From NCBI GenBank assembly GCA_003427395.1, contig BFEA01000900.1, positions 307,338-342,867 on the forward strand: DNA of 35,530 nt. Direction: 5' to 3'. This DNA is from Chara braunii. Taxonomy: Eukaryota > Streptophyta > Charophyceae > Charales > Characeae. A program made the translations under genes and the position numbers. Under the pieces are notes generated by a model, which saw nothing but the letters and a program-made list of their open reading frames with translations, made no database searches and was not told the origin of the DNA. Shown one piece after another: positions 21,030-30,831 of the stretch (the first letter of the stretch is position 1; the number at the start of each line of letters is the position of its first letter).

Positions 21030-22270
21030 CCATCGGGTTCTCGATAGTCTCGAACCCCCGACTTACTTCTTTTCGTTATTGTTTTTCAAAGCAAATCGAA
21101 GAAAACTTCCATCTTCTTGGCCAGCCATCCCGCCATCTTCATATCCTCTGCGCACGACTCTTCTCGACTAACTTCTATCCTACTACTTGTATTTTTACTA
21201 ACATGGAATCGAGTCCGTCCCACACAAAAACCTCTTGTTAAGGTCTTCGCTCGTTCGTTTTTGTCAAGGGACGAACGAGGTTAGTACTCTCCCCCTCCTG
21301 TTCTTCCTCGCTTCCGCCATAGCCCGCGCTGTAACTTTCTCTACTACTTCCCAAATAACTCACTATCCTTCAAATCCGACTTCAGATTCGGATGCGCCTA
21401 ACCCCAAAACCTCCAATTCGGGTCTTTCCCCGCTCGATTTCGTTCAGAAACGAGCGGGCTACTTACTTCTCCACTTTCTCTTCTTCTTCTCCCATAGCCA
21501 TCTCCGCGCACTGATTTTTCTACTAACCCTCAATCCTACTAACTTAGCACTAAAACTAACCTCACAATCGAGGTCGCCCGGCCCACAAACCCCCGGGTAG
21601 GCTCTTTCCCCGCCCGATTTCGTCAAAGAACGGGCGGGCTTTGCCAACTCCTCCCCGCCATCTCCGCATGTACCTGGCGCATTTTTCCGCCCGGGTTCAT
21701 CCCCTCTTCTCACCAGCCCGTCTCTGCGTTGTCTCTGGTTCCCGTCTGCGCCCGCTCGACCCTTCACATTCGGGCAGCTCATACATCGCAACCCACAGAA
21801 GCTAACGCAACTTCTAACACCGCCAGCTGAGACGCCCAACTTCGACTTTCCTACTCTGCGCCTCCATTACCTCGATTTCACAAAAGCTTCAGTAGAACTA
21901 TGCATCTTCTATTCCTTCGTTCTCTTCCCCCACCATAGCTAGCGCGCATTCCGTTTTCTCGACTAACACTCCTTCTATTTATCTAGCACCTAAACTAACA
22001 ACTGATCTTGAGTCGCCCTACTCTAATACCTCATCCTCGATTCTACCCTCGCCTGATCCCGTAAAGAGTCGCGCATGCCACCCCGTTCCCACTGCGCCTC
22101 ACCTACCTCTCCGCCATCTCTAACGCAGTGGCTTTTCTTACTAACACTGATTCTACACACTCCCCTCTAAAAGTGACTTCATGAACGGATTCGCCTGGGG
22201 TCAAAACCCCGGGATAGCATCTTAGCCCTCTCGATTCCGCTAAGGATCGAGGGAGCTACGTCTCCCAGGC
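21030..22270. repeat. ~185-bp tandem units with GCTCG-type hairpins (5' LTR)
   Basis: The counterpart of 8460-9700, with the same order of hairpins. The copy near 22228-22257 has a GGATCGAGGGAG right arm where the 3' LTR has GGATCGAAAGAG. Confidence 0.75.
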
Positions 22271-23259
22271 TGTGCCCTGCCCGTTCACTCCATAGCTCCT
22301 TCCTTCGAATGAGTCCGGCGCGGAAACGCGCCCTGATTCATTCCCACTTTGACTTTTTGCTCCGTTGCTGCGTCCTCCGCTCCTCTTCTGCCCGCTGCCC
22401 ACTGCATTTGCCGCCTTCGCCCTCATTCTGCCTAAGTGCCCCATCTGTCCTCTTCCGCGCCTCTTCTCTACTCGGTCCGACAACATCTGATGCAACCTGG
22501 CATGCTAGTCCGCCCAAGTGTCTGCTTCGCCCGCTGCTGCTTAACGCAGCGTCCCAGTTACTCCGCCCGACGCCCTTCTCCTTGCGCCCGAGCATGGTAG
22601 ACCTCACGGCAAATCCGACAGACTGTTCGACAACCCTAGCTACCCCGGTGGGAACTTCGTATTGGACCAGCCACTCCCAGTCAGCTTTAGTTTCTCACCA
22701 CCTATACCCACGTCCGACGAGCAATGCGCACTACCACTTCCCCACAGTCTCCACTGACTTGGTTGCTGCTCCCGCCGACGGTCCTTAAAACCCAGCGCCG
22801 CGCCCGACCCCTAGAGGACGAGCACAATAAAAATAGTAATACGGAAAACAATAAGACCCCACCCCCGCGCAGCCCAGGCCTCGGCGGCCGCACCCCGTCG
22901 CCGCACGAAGTCGCGCCGTCGTTGCTGATGTTGCCGTCGGGGTCGTTCTCCGCACGCGCACTCGACTTGGTCAAACATAGCCATCGAAAGGAAATATCCC
23001 CTAGGTCCTAGTTTAATCTAGAGTAACAAAAAATAAAAACCTTAAAGATAACAATAAACTTAGACAGACCGGCGCCCGCGCCGGTTTCGTAATCAACATC
23101 AGGGGATGAATCACGTGCGCCTTAAACATTCGCGCCCACACACTCTTTACTCTAGTCAACCAGCCAATCAACGTGAGCCCCGGACGCAGCCGCGCTTAGC
23201 ACAGTATACTTAAGCTTTGAACCAGAACCATCTCCTGCCACTTGCACAAACCAGGGCGG

Positions 23260-23277
23260 ATACCCTTGTAAGGGTAT
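23260..23277. repeat. Dyad at outer LTR terminus ATACCCTT-GT-AAGGGTAT
   Basis: An 8-bp perfect inverted repeat with a 2-nt spacer, 11 bp from the LTR end at 23288. The same perfect dyad stands at 28722-28739 in the older LTR. Confidence 0.85.
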
Positions 23278-23288
23278 TCGCACCGACA

Positions 23289-23292
23289 CCGT
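23289..23292. repeat. Target-site duplication, right copy (CCGT)
   Basis: CCGT follows the outer terminus CGACA of the 5' LTR, matching 3155-3158. Confidence 0.7.
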
Positions 23293-23981
23293 TCAGCTCT
23301 CGCGACACTTCTGCCCCTAGGGTTGGGTGTCTCGACGGGAAGGGTAGATGGACTCTGCGCGAGGGAAGGTTCTTTTCCTGCAGAGTCCGGGGCTCGGAGT
23401 GTCCTCGACAAGGACCTTGAATTCCACCCCAGGCCCCCAGGACCAACGTCCGACTAAGAAACTCTCAAGAAACAGACAACCAAGAGGAGGGGTATTCCTT
23501 ATTTTCTCAATCTCGATCCCTAATTACGCCTTTAGTAAGCGGCCCCTCAGGCCACGCGAACATCCAATATAGGTACACATATATACAAGGGGAATAGGTA
23601 TGTGACGATCACTTCTTACAATCACTGTGGGACTCCTTCACAATCATATGTATATATGTGATCGCAGGGCAATGAAATCTAGAATCTGAGTCACAGAACA
23701 TACCTACAATCACACCAAAGAATAAAAAAACAGTCCATGCACTACACGGAGTCAACCCCAACTAATCATTACACTCATACCCTTCGCTTTAGCCATGCAG
23801 GCCCCAATCTCCTGTCCAACCAACCATAATTAAATACTCAGTACCTTTGTTAAATGGCCATTCAATAAAAGTCCGGGTGAAACCTTAATGAAACAACGAA
23901 ATCACCAGGGCTAAAGCCTTTTAGGTTGAGTATGGGAAGGGAGTTGGAATTGAGTTGTAGACCGCCGGATCGGCAACCGAC

Positions 23982-24000
23982 CTGTTATCAGTGATAACAG
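23982..24000. promoter_or_regulatory. Conserved palindrome CTGTTATCAGTGATAACAG (older LTR)
   Basis: Identical to 17093-17111 although surrounding sequence has diverged clearly. The preceding CGGCAACCGAC and following AAGATGATCCTC are also kept. Confidence 0.65.
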
Positions 24001-24254
24001 AAGATGATCCTCGTAGAATCAAGTTGAATCTAGTTCAAATCCTGAATCAAACGGTCAAGAGGACCTGTAACACATGACAGGTCAATCCCAAACTAAATTT
24101 ATAAGTCATTGGACGCCAATCACGACCTCTCTCCAAATGTTACCTGACTGACTAAGCTTAAATCTACCCTTAAGCAGTGCCTAAAGCAAAGGTAAACCTT
24201 GACAAAGTCTCCCCTATACAGGGTGGATCGCCAGAATCGCCACCTGTCAAAATA

Positions 24255-24600
24255 TAACCTTACTCCTTTAAATTAAGGAAATTTCGGCAGTGCTTCCCGT
24301 AGGAAAGGTGTCTTTCCAGAATTTATATTGGTCCGAATATGAAAACAGAGATAGTCTTTGACTTTCCAAGGTTCAATTTTGTCTAACTCCTTGAATTAGC
24401 AAAAATTTGGGCAGCGCTCCGCCTAGAACAGGAGACTTTCAAGATTTTTACACATCCATGTATAAACTTTAGACAATTTGAACTTTGAAAAGTCAAAAAT
24501 TTACTAACTCTTTGGATTTTTAAGAATTTCGGCAGCGCTTCCCGTAAAGAAAGTAGCTTACCAAAATTTATACAATAGCCAAGTATTGTAAAATACCTCA
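24255..24600. repeat. ~122-bp tandem repeats, three units (older LTR)
   Basis: Units begin near 24284, 24411 and 24531 with GGCAGYGCTTCCCGTA-like phrases. The number is lower than the five of the younger LTRs. Confidence 0.8.
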
Positions 24601-24867
24601 CAAAAATGCAGAAATCGATCTAAGTAAAAAACACTTTGCGCAGAAAATGCAAGAATTGAAGCTAAATTCTATGGCTCTAGTACGTGGCGAGCGACTAAAG
24701 CAACTACCTATCAAACTGAAACTTAGACTAGGTAACCATCCCACTCAGCCACATGCAAGGCCTAACCACAAAGGTAAGTACTCTCGCCATCCCAAGGTCA
24801 ATTTAGCATGCAATAGTTCATGAGTTTTCAATGATTTAACCCTTTATACCCAGCTTACATACGACAT

Positions 24868-25765
24868 GAAGTCAGGCCATCCAATTTTATGGACTATGCC
24901 TGACTCAGCCATTGAGTATCCACGAACATGTTGCACAACTACTTCTCTCTTCCTTTGGGCATATGACCGAGCCATTCATCTTAGAAACCATGCTTAGCCA
25001 TCGTGAACTGTTTAATATCCAAGTTATATATACCCCTCTGAACTTAGTGTTAAAAAGTTGGGCGTAGGACTGAGCCATTCATCTTAGAAACAAAGCCCAG
25101 TCTGCCCAAAGTTACCTTCAGTTATATTCTTAATTGTACTCTCTTCAAGTTTATGATAAGTTGTAGTTAGACCACCTAATCTTATAGGACCCTGTCTGAC
25201 CAGCCTGTACTTAAGTAGAATAATAATAAGATATAGTCAAATTTTAACCTTTCGGGTTCCAGCATGTGTGAGGCATTGGGCCAGACCATCCAATCTTGTG
25301 GAACCTATCTAGTCCTTCGCAAGGTTCATTTCTCTCTGATCCACCTGTGTGCGGCATGAGTCCAAAGCCATCCAATCTTATGGAACATGCTTCGTCCTCA
25401 GCGGAAATTACTCCCTCAGAATAAAAACAACCAAAAGAGTTGAGTCATTCATCTTAGAAACAAAGTTCAACCTTTTTTTCTCAGCACAAAAAAAAACAAA
25501 GTACTCTGAGTTAGATCCAGAAACTATTCAGAAACCACCCAGAAATAAACAGCGACCAGACCATCCAATCTTATGGAACAATGTCTGGTCCTTAAGTTTG
25601 CACAAAACAAATAGCTGGACCATTCATCTTGGAAACTAAGCCCGACGAAAAAAAGTAAACACAACGGCCAAGCCATTCATCTTAGAAACAAAGCCTGGTC
25701 TTTTCAGAAGACAGAACAAACACAGCAGCCAGACCATTCAAACTTATGGAACCATGTCTGACTTT
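24868..25765. repeat. AWCTTA-loop hairpin array (older LTR)
   Basis: About twelve hairpins. Best cases: 24870-24905 (outer AGTCAGGC/GCCTGACT, inner CCA/TGG), 25068-25102 (outer GACTGAGC/GCCCAGTC with one mismatch, inner TTC/GAA), 25169-25197 (outer AGAC/GTCT, inner CCTA/TAGG), 25365-25392 (AAGC/GCTT, CCA/TGG), 25439-25471 (GTTGA/TCAAC, TTC/GAA), 25554-25590 (outer GACCAGAC/GTCTGGTC, inner CCA/TGG), 25666-25700 (GGCCAAGC/GCCTGGTC, TTC/GAA), and 25728-25762 (GCCAGAC/GTCTGAC with one mismatch). Loops are ATCTTA, ATTTTA, ATCTTG or AACTTA. Both stems vary in a compensated manner. Confidence 0.88.
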
Positions 25766-26029
25766 ATAAGACCCTTCCAATCCCAAGCAAAACCACCTTT
25801 CTCCCACCCTTCCCACAAATGCACTCCCTTGTGACAATCTACTTTCAGGTAGTAAAAAAAAAATTGAAACTGCCATTACACACGCATTCCTTTACTTAAT
25901 TTGAGTTGTATCCTGAAAGTCAAACAAAGAGTCAAAGTAGGGGGCATACGATATACTCAGCCAAACATAGAAAGATATATAGATAGGGGTTATACCTGGG
26001 TTTATAAGGGGAACGTAGTGGTTACCTTA

Positions 26030-26160
26030 CAATTCCCTGCCTCCAGAACTCCTCCTTAGTCCCAGCAGAGCTCCCGCAATATGTGGTATGATTCCCCACA
26101 GAGTCTTGCTGCAGTCCTACGGGTTGCAATCCCGCCTGCCGCCTTCCTCTCAGAACCAGC
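26030..26160. repeat. Conserved block with T-arm-like hairpin (older LTR)
   Basis: The counterpart of 6862-6990. CGGG-TTGCAAT-CCCG near 26120 is intact, followed by CCTGCCGCCTTCCTCTCAG as in the younger LTRs. Conservation here is higher than in neighbouring parts. Confidence 0.4.
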
Positions 26161-26164
26161 AGAC

Positions 26165-27486
26165 TTGTCTTAAAGTAAGAAGGGTAGAAGAATAAAATTT
26201 AAGTCTATTTGATACAAGAGGGGTGCACTCAGACTCGCAGGAGAGGACCTTGATTCATTGGTTCGCCTGAGGGCCTCGCAATTGCGGCCAACCGTAATAA
26301 CTTGATCAAACCGAAGTCACACCGCTGAACAACTCCCCTCTGACGAACTCCCAAGTCGCAACACTAACCCCCTTTGTCACCACTCTAAATTGCAACAGCA
26401 GCCTTCCTTGCCGCCCAGTCACTCTGCTAACACCGCACGTCCGCCTCCATAGTGAGACTACCCAACCATCCGGATGATCAACACACCGGTTATCAGGTTC
26501 CTGCTGTGCCCCTCCCCACCGATATCATAGACTACGCCGGAATGGACCCTTCGTCGGAACGCAGCCAGATGCATCTCATGTGAAATTTTTTTTCTCACGC
26601 AGTACAGAACTGTCCCACCTCTAAACCTACGCTTCCAATATGAAAACTAACTACGCAATGAAACTTCTGATCAGCCCTTTTTTTCTCATAAAAAATCGAG
26701 TCGGATATCCGTTTCTGATCCCACCATGACCCACCTTTTGCTACCTCCGCGCAGCACCATATCCATACATCAACTACCTTGCTCTCCTGTTGCAAATTCT
26801 AACCGCGCTATTAGATTCGCCCGCCTCCAAAATGCTAGGATCGCATGCTTCCTCATCCAATTTGGTCACGAATCAGACGAGGTGAGCATCTTTTTCTTAT
26901 CTCTCCCTTCTGCTCCGCCATACCGCTGCACACGACTTCTCCCTACTAGTCCCTCCTACACGTCTCTTCCTACTAATCTGGCTTTAGGTCCGGGGTCGCC
27001 CGCCCTCACAACCCCGAATCAACTCCTTCCTCTCCCGGTTCCATCCCCACTCGGTTGTGATCCCACCTTCCTGCTACGCTCAAGCTTGCGGTTCGCCATC
27101 TTCGTTTTCTCTCGACGCACCACCTCGTTCACTAACCTCTATTTCTACTAACCTTCCCCAAACACTAACCTCATAGTTGAACTCGCCCGGGTCCAAAACC
27201 CCGGGGTCGACTTTTTCCCTCCTCAAAACCGTTCCCTAACAACCGCAGTCCGTGCTTTACTCCGCCATCACTCTCCTTCGGTGTACATGCACCTGGCGCG
27301 ATTTGTCGCCCAGGTTCACTCCTACTATCCCCCTTCCCTCGATCCTGTTGACGTCACGGTACCCCGTTCAGTGCGCTCCTGCGACTGCTCATCGGACCGC
27401 GTGGTAGCGCCCGATCTCGCAACTCCCGACTTGGTCAAGACCGAACGCGAACGAGAGAAAAAAAGAAAAAACAAAACACCCGAGCT
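26165..27486. other. Diverged older-LTR segment without gene
   Basis: It corresponds by position to the CAG-rich and ~185-bp unit parts of the younger LTRs but has diverged. TCCTACTAAC-like phrases (26945-27170) and CCCGGGTCCAAAACCCCGGGG near 27190 remain. I see no supported coding region. Confidence 0.45.
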
Positions 27487-27578
27487 CCCCTCCCCCGAAT
27501 TTATGCACACGGCTCTTATGTAGGAGCCGGGCCAATCTTCTATATATCGTCCCAATTTTTACGAATGTCCCGAAGGAC
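27487..27578 (-). ncRNA. U6 snRNA-derived unit 1 (older LTR)
   Basis: On the minus strand from 27578 it reads GTCCTTCGGGACATTCG, AAAAATTGGGACGATA, GAAGATTGG, GGCTCCT and GCATAAATTCGGG. This follows U6 over nearly its full length, including the 3' GCATAAATCGAG part. The ACAGAGA box is degenerate (ATATAGA). Probably not a working snRNA. Confidence 0.72.
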
Positions 27579-27702
27579 TTCGCGCCGGGCGGTGCCCGTT
27601 TGCTACCGCAATAGGCAGCCGTCTGGCGAACCCTGCCACGGGGCAACCCAATCCGCCCTTCGCCCCCTCTTGTTCGTACGTACCCCGTGCAACCTCCGTC
27701 CA

Positions 27703-27794
27703 GGTTCATTCCGGATTTTTGCGCATCATCCATGCGCAGCGACCGTGCAAATCTTTTCTGCATCGTTCGAATTTTTACGGATGTCCCGAAGGAC
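27703..27794 (-). ncRNA. U6 snRNA-derived unit 2 (older LTR)
   Basis: From 27794 on the minus strand: GTCCTTCGGGACATCCG, AAATTCGAACGATGCAG, AAAAGATTTGCACGG, CTGCGCATGGATGATGCGC and AAAAATCCGGAATG. It is alignable to U6 from end to end at roughly four of five positions, the best overall of the units. ACAGAGA reads GCAGAAA. It lies 216 bp from unit 1 (5' end to 5' end). Confidence 0.8.
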
Positions 27795-27875
27795 CTTTAA
27801 ATCAGGGCAGTGCCCGACAACCTTTCGGTATTCCTACATCTATCCCGCCTGGTTGGTACTATTCGCGCGGATCTG

Positions 27876-27969
27876 GCCCCCTGTTCTCGGTTTAAGCATA
27901 CCATCCTTGCGCGGGGGCCACACGAACCCTCTCTGTATCGTTCCAACTTTAACAGATGTCTCAAAGGAC
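27876..27969 (-). ncRNA. U6 snRNA-derived unit 3 (older LTR)
   Basis: From 27969 on the minus strand: GTCCTTTGAGACATC, AAGTTGGAACGATACAGAGA, GTGGCCCCCGCGCAAGGATG, then a degenerate 3' part with ACCGAGAA. The catalytic ACAGAGA box and the GCGCAAGGATG region are intact, which makes the U6 relation unmistakable. It lies 175 bp from unit 2. No TATA or upstream element of a plant U6 promoter is seen on its 5' side (27970-28030). Confidence 0.82.
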
Positions 27970-28721
27970 TCAGTCACAGTAGTGCCCCATCCGCAACTCT
28001 TCAAGGTCTGAGCGACCCCGGACACTTCTCAGGTTTTGGGGTTTTACTCACCAGGCTCCGTATTTGGGTCTGTATTCCAACAGTTCATAGGTGTCCCTAC
28101 TTAGTCAGGCTCTTGGGCCCTAGCAGCAGCCGCAGTACCGCGCCCCAAACAGAATGGGACCGTAGATAAAAAATAAAAAAAAATAAAGATGTGAAAACCC
28201 GGTTATATAAATATCTTAAACAGAAAACGGGAACTACTGGTACCCAGCCAGTCCCTTGAGTCAGGTCCGTTGTCGCGCCCGTCAGCAAAACTGAGGGGGA
28301 TAGCCCAGCCGGGCCCTCAACCCCTCAATTCCCTCTATAATGCTCCGCTGCTCCCACGCTGACACCTACTGGCCTCGATCCTTGCACCTCCGTAGCAGCA
28401 ATCCAATATCGTAACCAAATAGGGCTAAGCCCAAGACTGGGGTTGGTCTGCACCGAATCCAATAAAACGTGGTGTGGCGCCGCACTCGGACCTGGGAAAA
28501 CAGCCCAACCTCATTCCTACCTATATTCAAGCACGTGGCTGCTAGGCACCCGCGCTGGCCTGCCCAATCAATCGGGAAAATCACACGCGCGCCTTAAAAC
28601 TGCGCACCCACATACCTCCTAACTTAGCCAACTTGAAGGCAAATCCCGGACGCAGTCGTGCCTTGCATGGCTTATTTTGACCCAAACCTACTTTTCTCGT
28701 CACCTGCAAGAACGAGGGCGG
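27970..28721. other. Outer end of the older LTR, no gene seen
   Basis: It corresponds to 10602-11589 of the younger 3' LTR. Shared phrases include the GCGCGCCTTAAA...TGCGC block (28590 versus 11448) and CCCGGACGCAGYCG near 28647. No supported gene. Confidence 0.5.
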
Positions 28722-28750
28722 ATACCCTTGTAAGGGTATTCGCGCCGACA
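28722..28750. repeat. Older LTR terminus with perfect dyad
   Basis: ATACCCTT-GT-AAGGGTAT (28722-28739) followed by CGCGCCGACA, which ends the LTR at 28750. The interior sequence GCTCACCGGACCATATTAAG then matches the younger element's interior after 11619. Confidence 0.8.
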
Positions 28751-30831
28751 GCTCACCGGACCATATTAAGCGACGTCCTCGTTGCTCCGCCGAATCAAAA
28801 AGCTATAAATTCATCCACATTCTAAATGTTGACGAGAAAGAAACCAATCCGATTAGCCGACATACTTAGGTTCGAGGCCTCCAACAATCCATGCCCACAC
28901 AACTGTATGCCACCAGGGTTTCAACCTGGGTCTCCATTGCCCTGACCCTAGGACGCCGGTATATTACGCATCAATACTACCGCATATTAAGTTCCAAAGG
29001 CCCTCAAAACCGTCCTCTCCCCCTTGTCATTGACAGACGCCGGCCTCTCGTTGAGTGTCCCGGCTAGACTCTTCCTCGTAAGCAGAGTCATACCCAGGGA
29101 CGCGGACCTTAAATGAGACCTAAGAAGACACTCTTGCCTTTCTCTCGAAAATCCTCGCAATTAATCACATATACATATATACACTTAACTCTCCTATTAG
29201 CTCCTTCTGCTGCCCAGTACAGAAATGCTAGGTCTCCATCCTGACCCACCATAGTCTGGTTGATCGAGCCAGATCTACGGCCTACCGCGCTGTTATTTTA
29301 GCGGTAGTATCCTCTCGTTGGTTATGCAACGATAAGTATCCTCCTGATAAGCATTCAATCATGACTCCTGGAAGACTCGACTCATATTCCCCGCCATCCC
29401 ACCGGAGTAATTCCCTGGGGTGTGCATAACCCCTTAAACTCTTACCTCGTTGGTAGACGCGATCCCTCAGCCAGGTTGTTCTGGCTTGCAGCCATCCCAT
29501 ACGCGTTGCGCCCTAGAGGTGCTAACCTTTACCGTTTAGCTTGATATTCCTCAATATGCCTTAGGATTAGCACAGGTGTCTAGACGGTGCGTCGCAAAAT
29601 AGACCACAGGCCTGTTGCGGGACTACGCAGGGGTCTGTCTCACTTTTAAAGGTGTTTACCAGCTCCCTATGGGACAACATAGAAAGCATGGCCCCTTCTC
29701 ACAATCACAAACAAATCCACCGCTAGGCTCACACAAGGTCGTGGCCTCATGACTGGATCAGAGACAGCAGACCACACATCCCACGACACCTTAATGCACT
29801 GACTTGTGACCTCCTCGGTTCCACCCATGGTCCAAACCATAATTCTGGTTCTTTTCGTCAGACTTTATCAACTCAAACATTGTTTACCATGCCCTTAAAT
29901 CTCTTAACCACCTTTCACACGAAGGGGGTCTCTCTCAATAGGTCTCCCAACCATCCCTCTCCTTCAAGGATGGGCTATCACGCGACCCCTTTTAAAACAC
30001 CTTTCCTTTGAAGATGAGTCTTTCGATAAACAACATGACCACCTTCCTTAATTTGAAGGGGTCTCAACCATAAAACAACTCAATTGAAAGACCAACTTAT
30101 GGGTCTTCTTCACAACTCAAGCATAGAACATTCGGCATGGTAGCATTCAAGTCTCATAGACTCGCAGGATCCTTTAGGATCCTCACACTTCTGTCACAAA
30201 ACAACCGCGCTGCCTCCCCTTATAATCGGCCTTTTCACCCGCCCATAGGCAGGTCGCACGAGTATACCGGAGAGTAGGCGATATTCACATTCCCACAATA
30301 CGAGACATACGACATATATCCCACACATTTCCCACACAAAACCATCACATATTGGGATAAAGCCACACACGCGAGAGTGATCGTGATCGTCTCAAGGATA
30401 AGTCTTATAGAGCTTGAAGTCAAAATACACTTGGGAGCAAAATATCTCCCTCAAGGATCCAGTACAAACACTCCACTCCTCATCCCACTGATCTGAGCAG
30501 ACTCACGTCCTCAATGTACAACTCGTAGAATATACTCAGAAATGGAATATCTGCCTCGAGAACAACACAGATACTCGGTTCACTGTCCCACTCTGCCGAA
30601 TAACTCATGTCCTAAGTGTTATGAGCTCTCCAAACCCACTCAAAATTACAAGTAGAAATTAAGGCGTAACCAAATAGTCACACGTATCACACAACTGTAC
30701 CTCATCTCCTAAATCGTATAATACAGAAGAACTCGAAAACCTATCAAACACTGCCAACTATACATGTACAAATAGACATGACTCACTCGACTGACCCAAG
30801 CATGCACACCTCTAGGATCCACCCGACCAAC
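28751..30831. other. Non-coding 3' interior of the older element
   Basis: It is colinear with 11620-13199 but longer (about 2.1 kb), with extra sequence around 28870-29860. It holds no supported gene. A conserved late part (30235-30270 and 30840-30900) links it to the younger element up to the shared gag C-terminal tail. Confidence 0.55.

Larger units (their letters stand above)
3159..23288 (-). mobile_element. Gag-only LTR retrotransposon with giant LTRs (about 20.1 kb)
   Basis: On the minus strand the order is 5' LTR (23288 to 15626), tRNA-Asp PBS, decayed gag, non-coding tail, 3' LTR (11619 to 3159). The LTRs share TGTCG...CGACA ends and are colinear over their whole length apart from a few indels. 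In a sample of about 240 bp (4170-4410 versus 16638-16870) I count roughly nine differences, mostly transitions, so the insertion is not very recent. The interior (11620-15625) is only 4006 bp, half the length of one LTR. It has gag remnants but no recognisable protease, reverse transcriptase, RNase H or integrase. The architecture matches what is known as TR-GAG or LARD-type non-autonomous elements, which need enzymes from another element. The LTRs (7.7 and 8.5 kb) exceed the usual range of a few hundred bp to about 5 kb. Confidence 0.85.
15626..23288 (-). repeat. 5' LTR of the 20-kb element (7663 bp)
   Basis: It ends at the PBS with TGTCGAGCGC (plus strand) and at the outer side with CACCGACA. 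It is colinear with 3159-11619. Differences from the 3' LTR are an 878-bp deletion (3' LTR 10214-11091, joined here at about 22760 with ACTT on both sides), a 23-bp deletion near 22590, a 15-bp tandem duplication near 20215-20244, and one additional hairpin-array unit (19034-19140). Because both LTRs are identical at insertion, these changes came later. Confidence 0.88.
23289..28750 (-). mobile_element. Right part of older 3' LTR
   Basis: From about 23520 it is colinear with the younger LTRs from about 4200 onward but much more diverged. It shows in order the GACGATCACTTCT phrase, the palindrome at 23982-24000, three ~122-bp units, the hairpin array, the T-arm-like block, a diverged C/T-rich part, three U6-like units, and the terminus with dyad ending CCGACA at 28750. 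About 23293-23520 has no counterpart in the younger LTRs. Joined conceptually with 1862-3158, the LTR would be about 6.7 kb. It lacks clear GCTCG hairpin units, and its tandem counts differ from the younger element. Confidence 0.72.

Noticed and set aside
29255-29280. CTGGTTGATCGAGCCAG, similar to the 5' end of 18S rRNA
   Set aside because: Only about 17 nt match with two changes and nothing on either side follows 18S rRNA. It is a small self-complementary sequence, so chance is likely.
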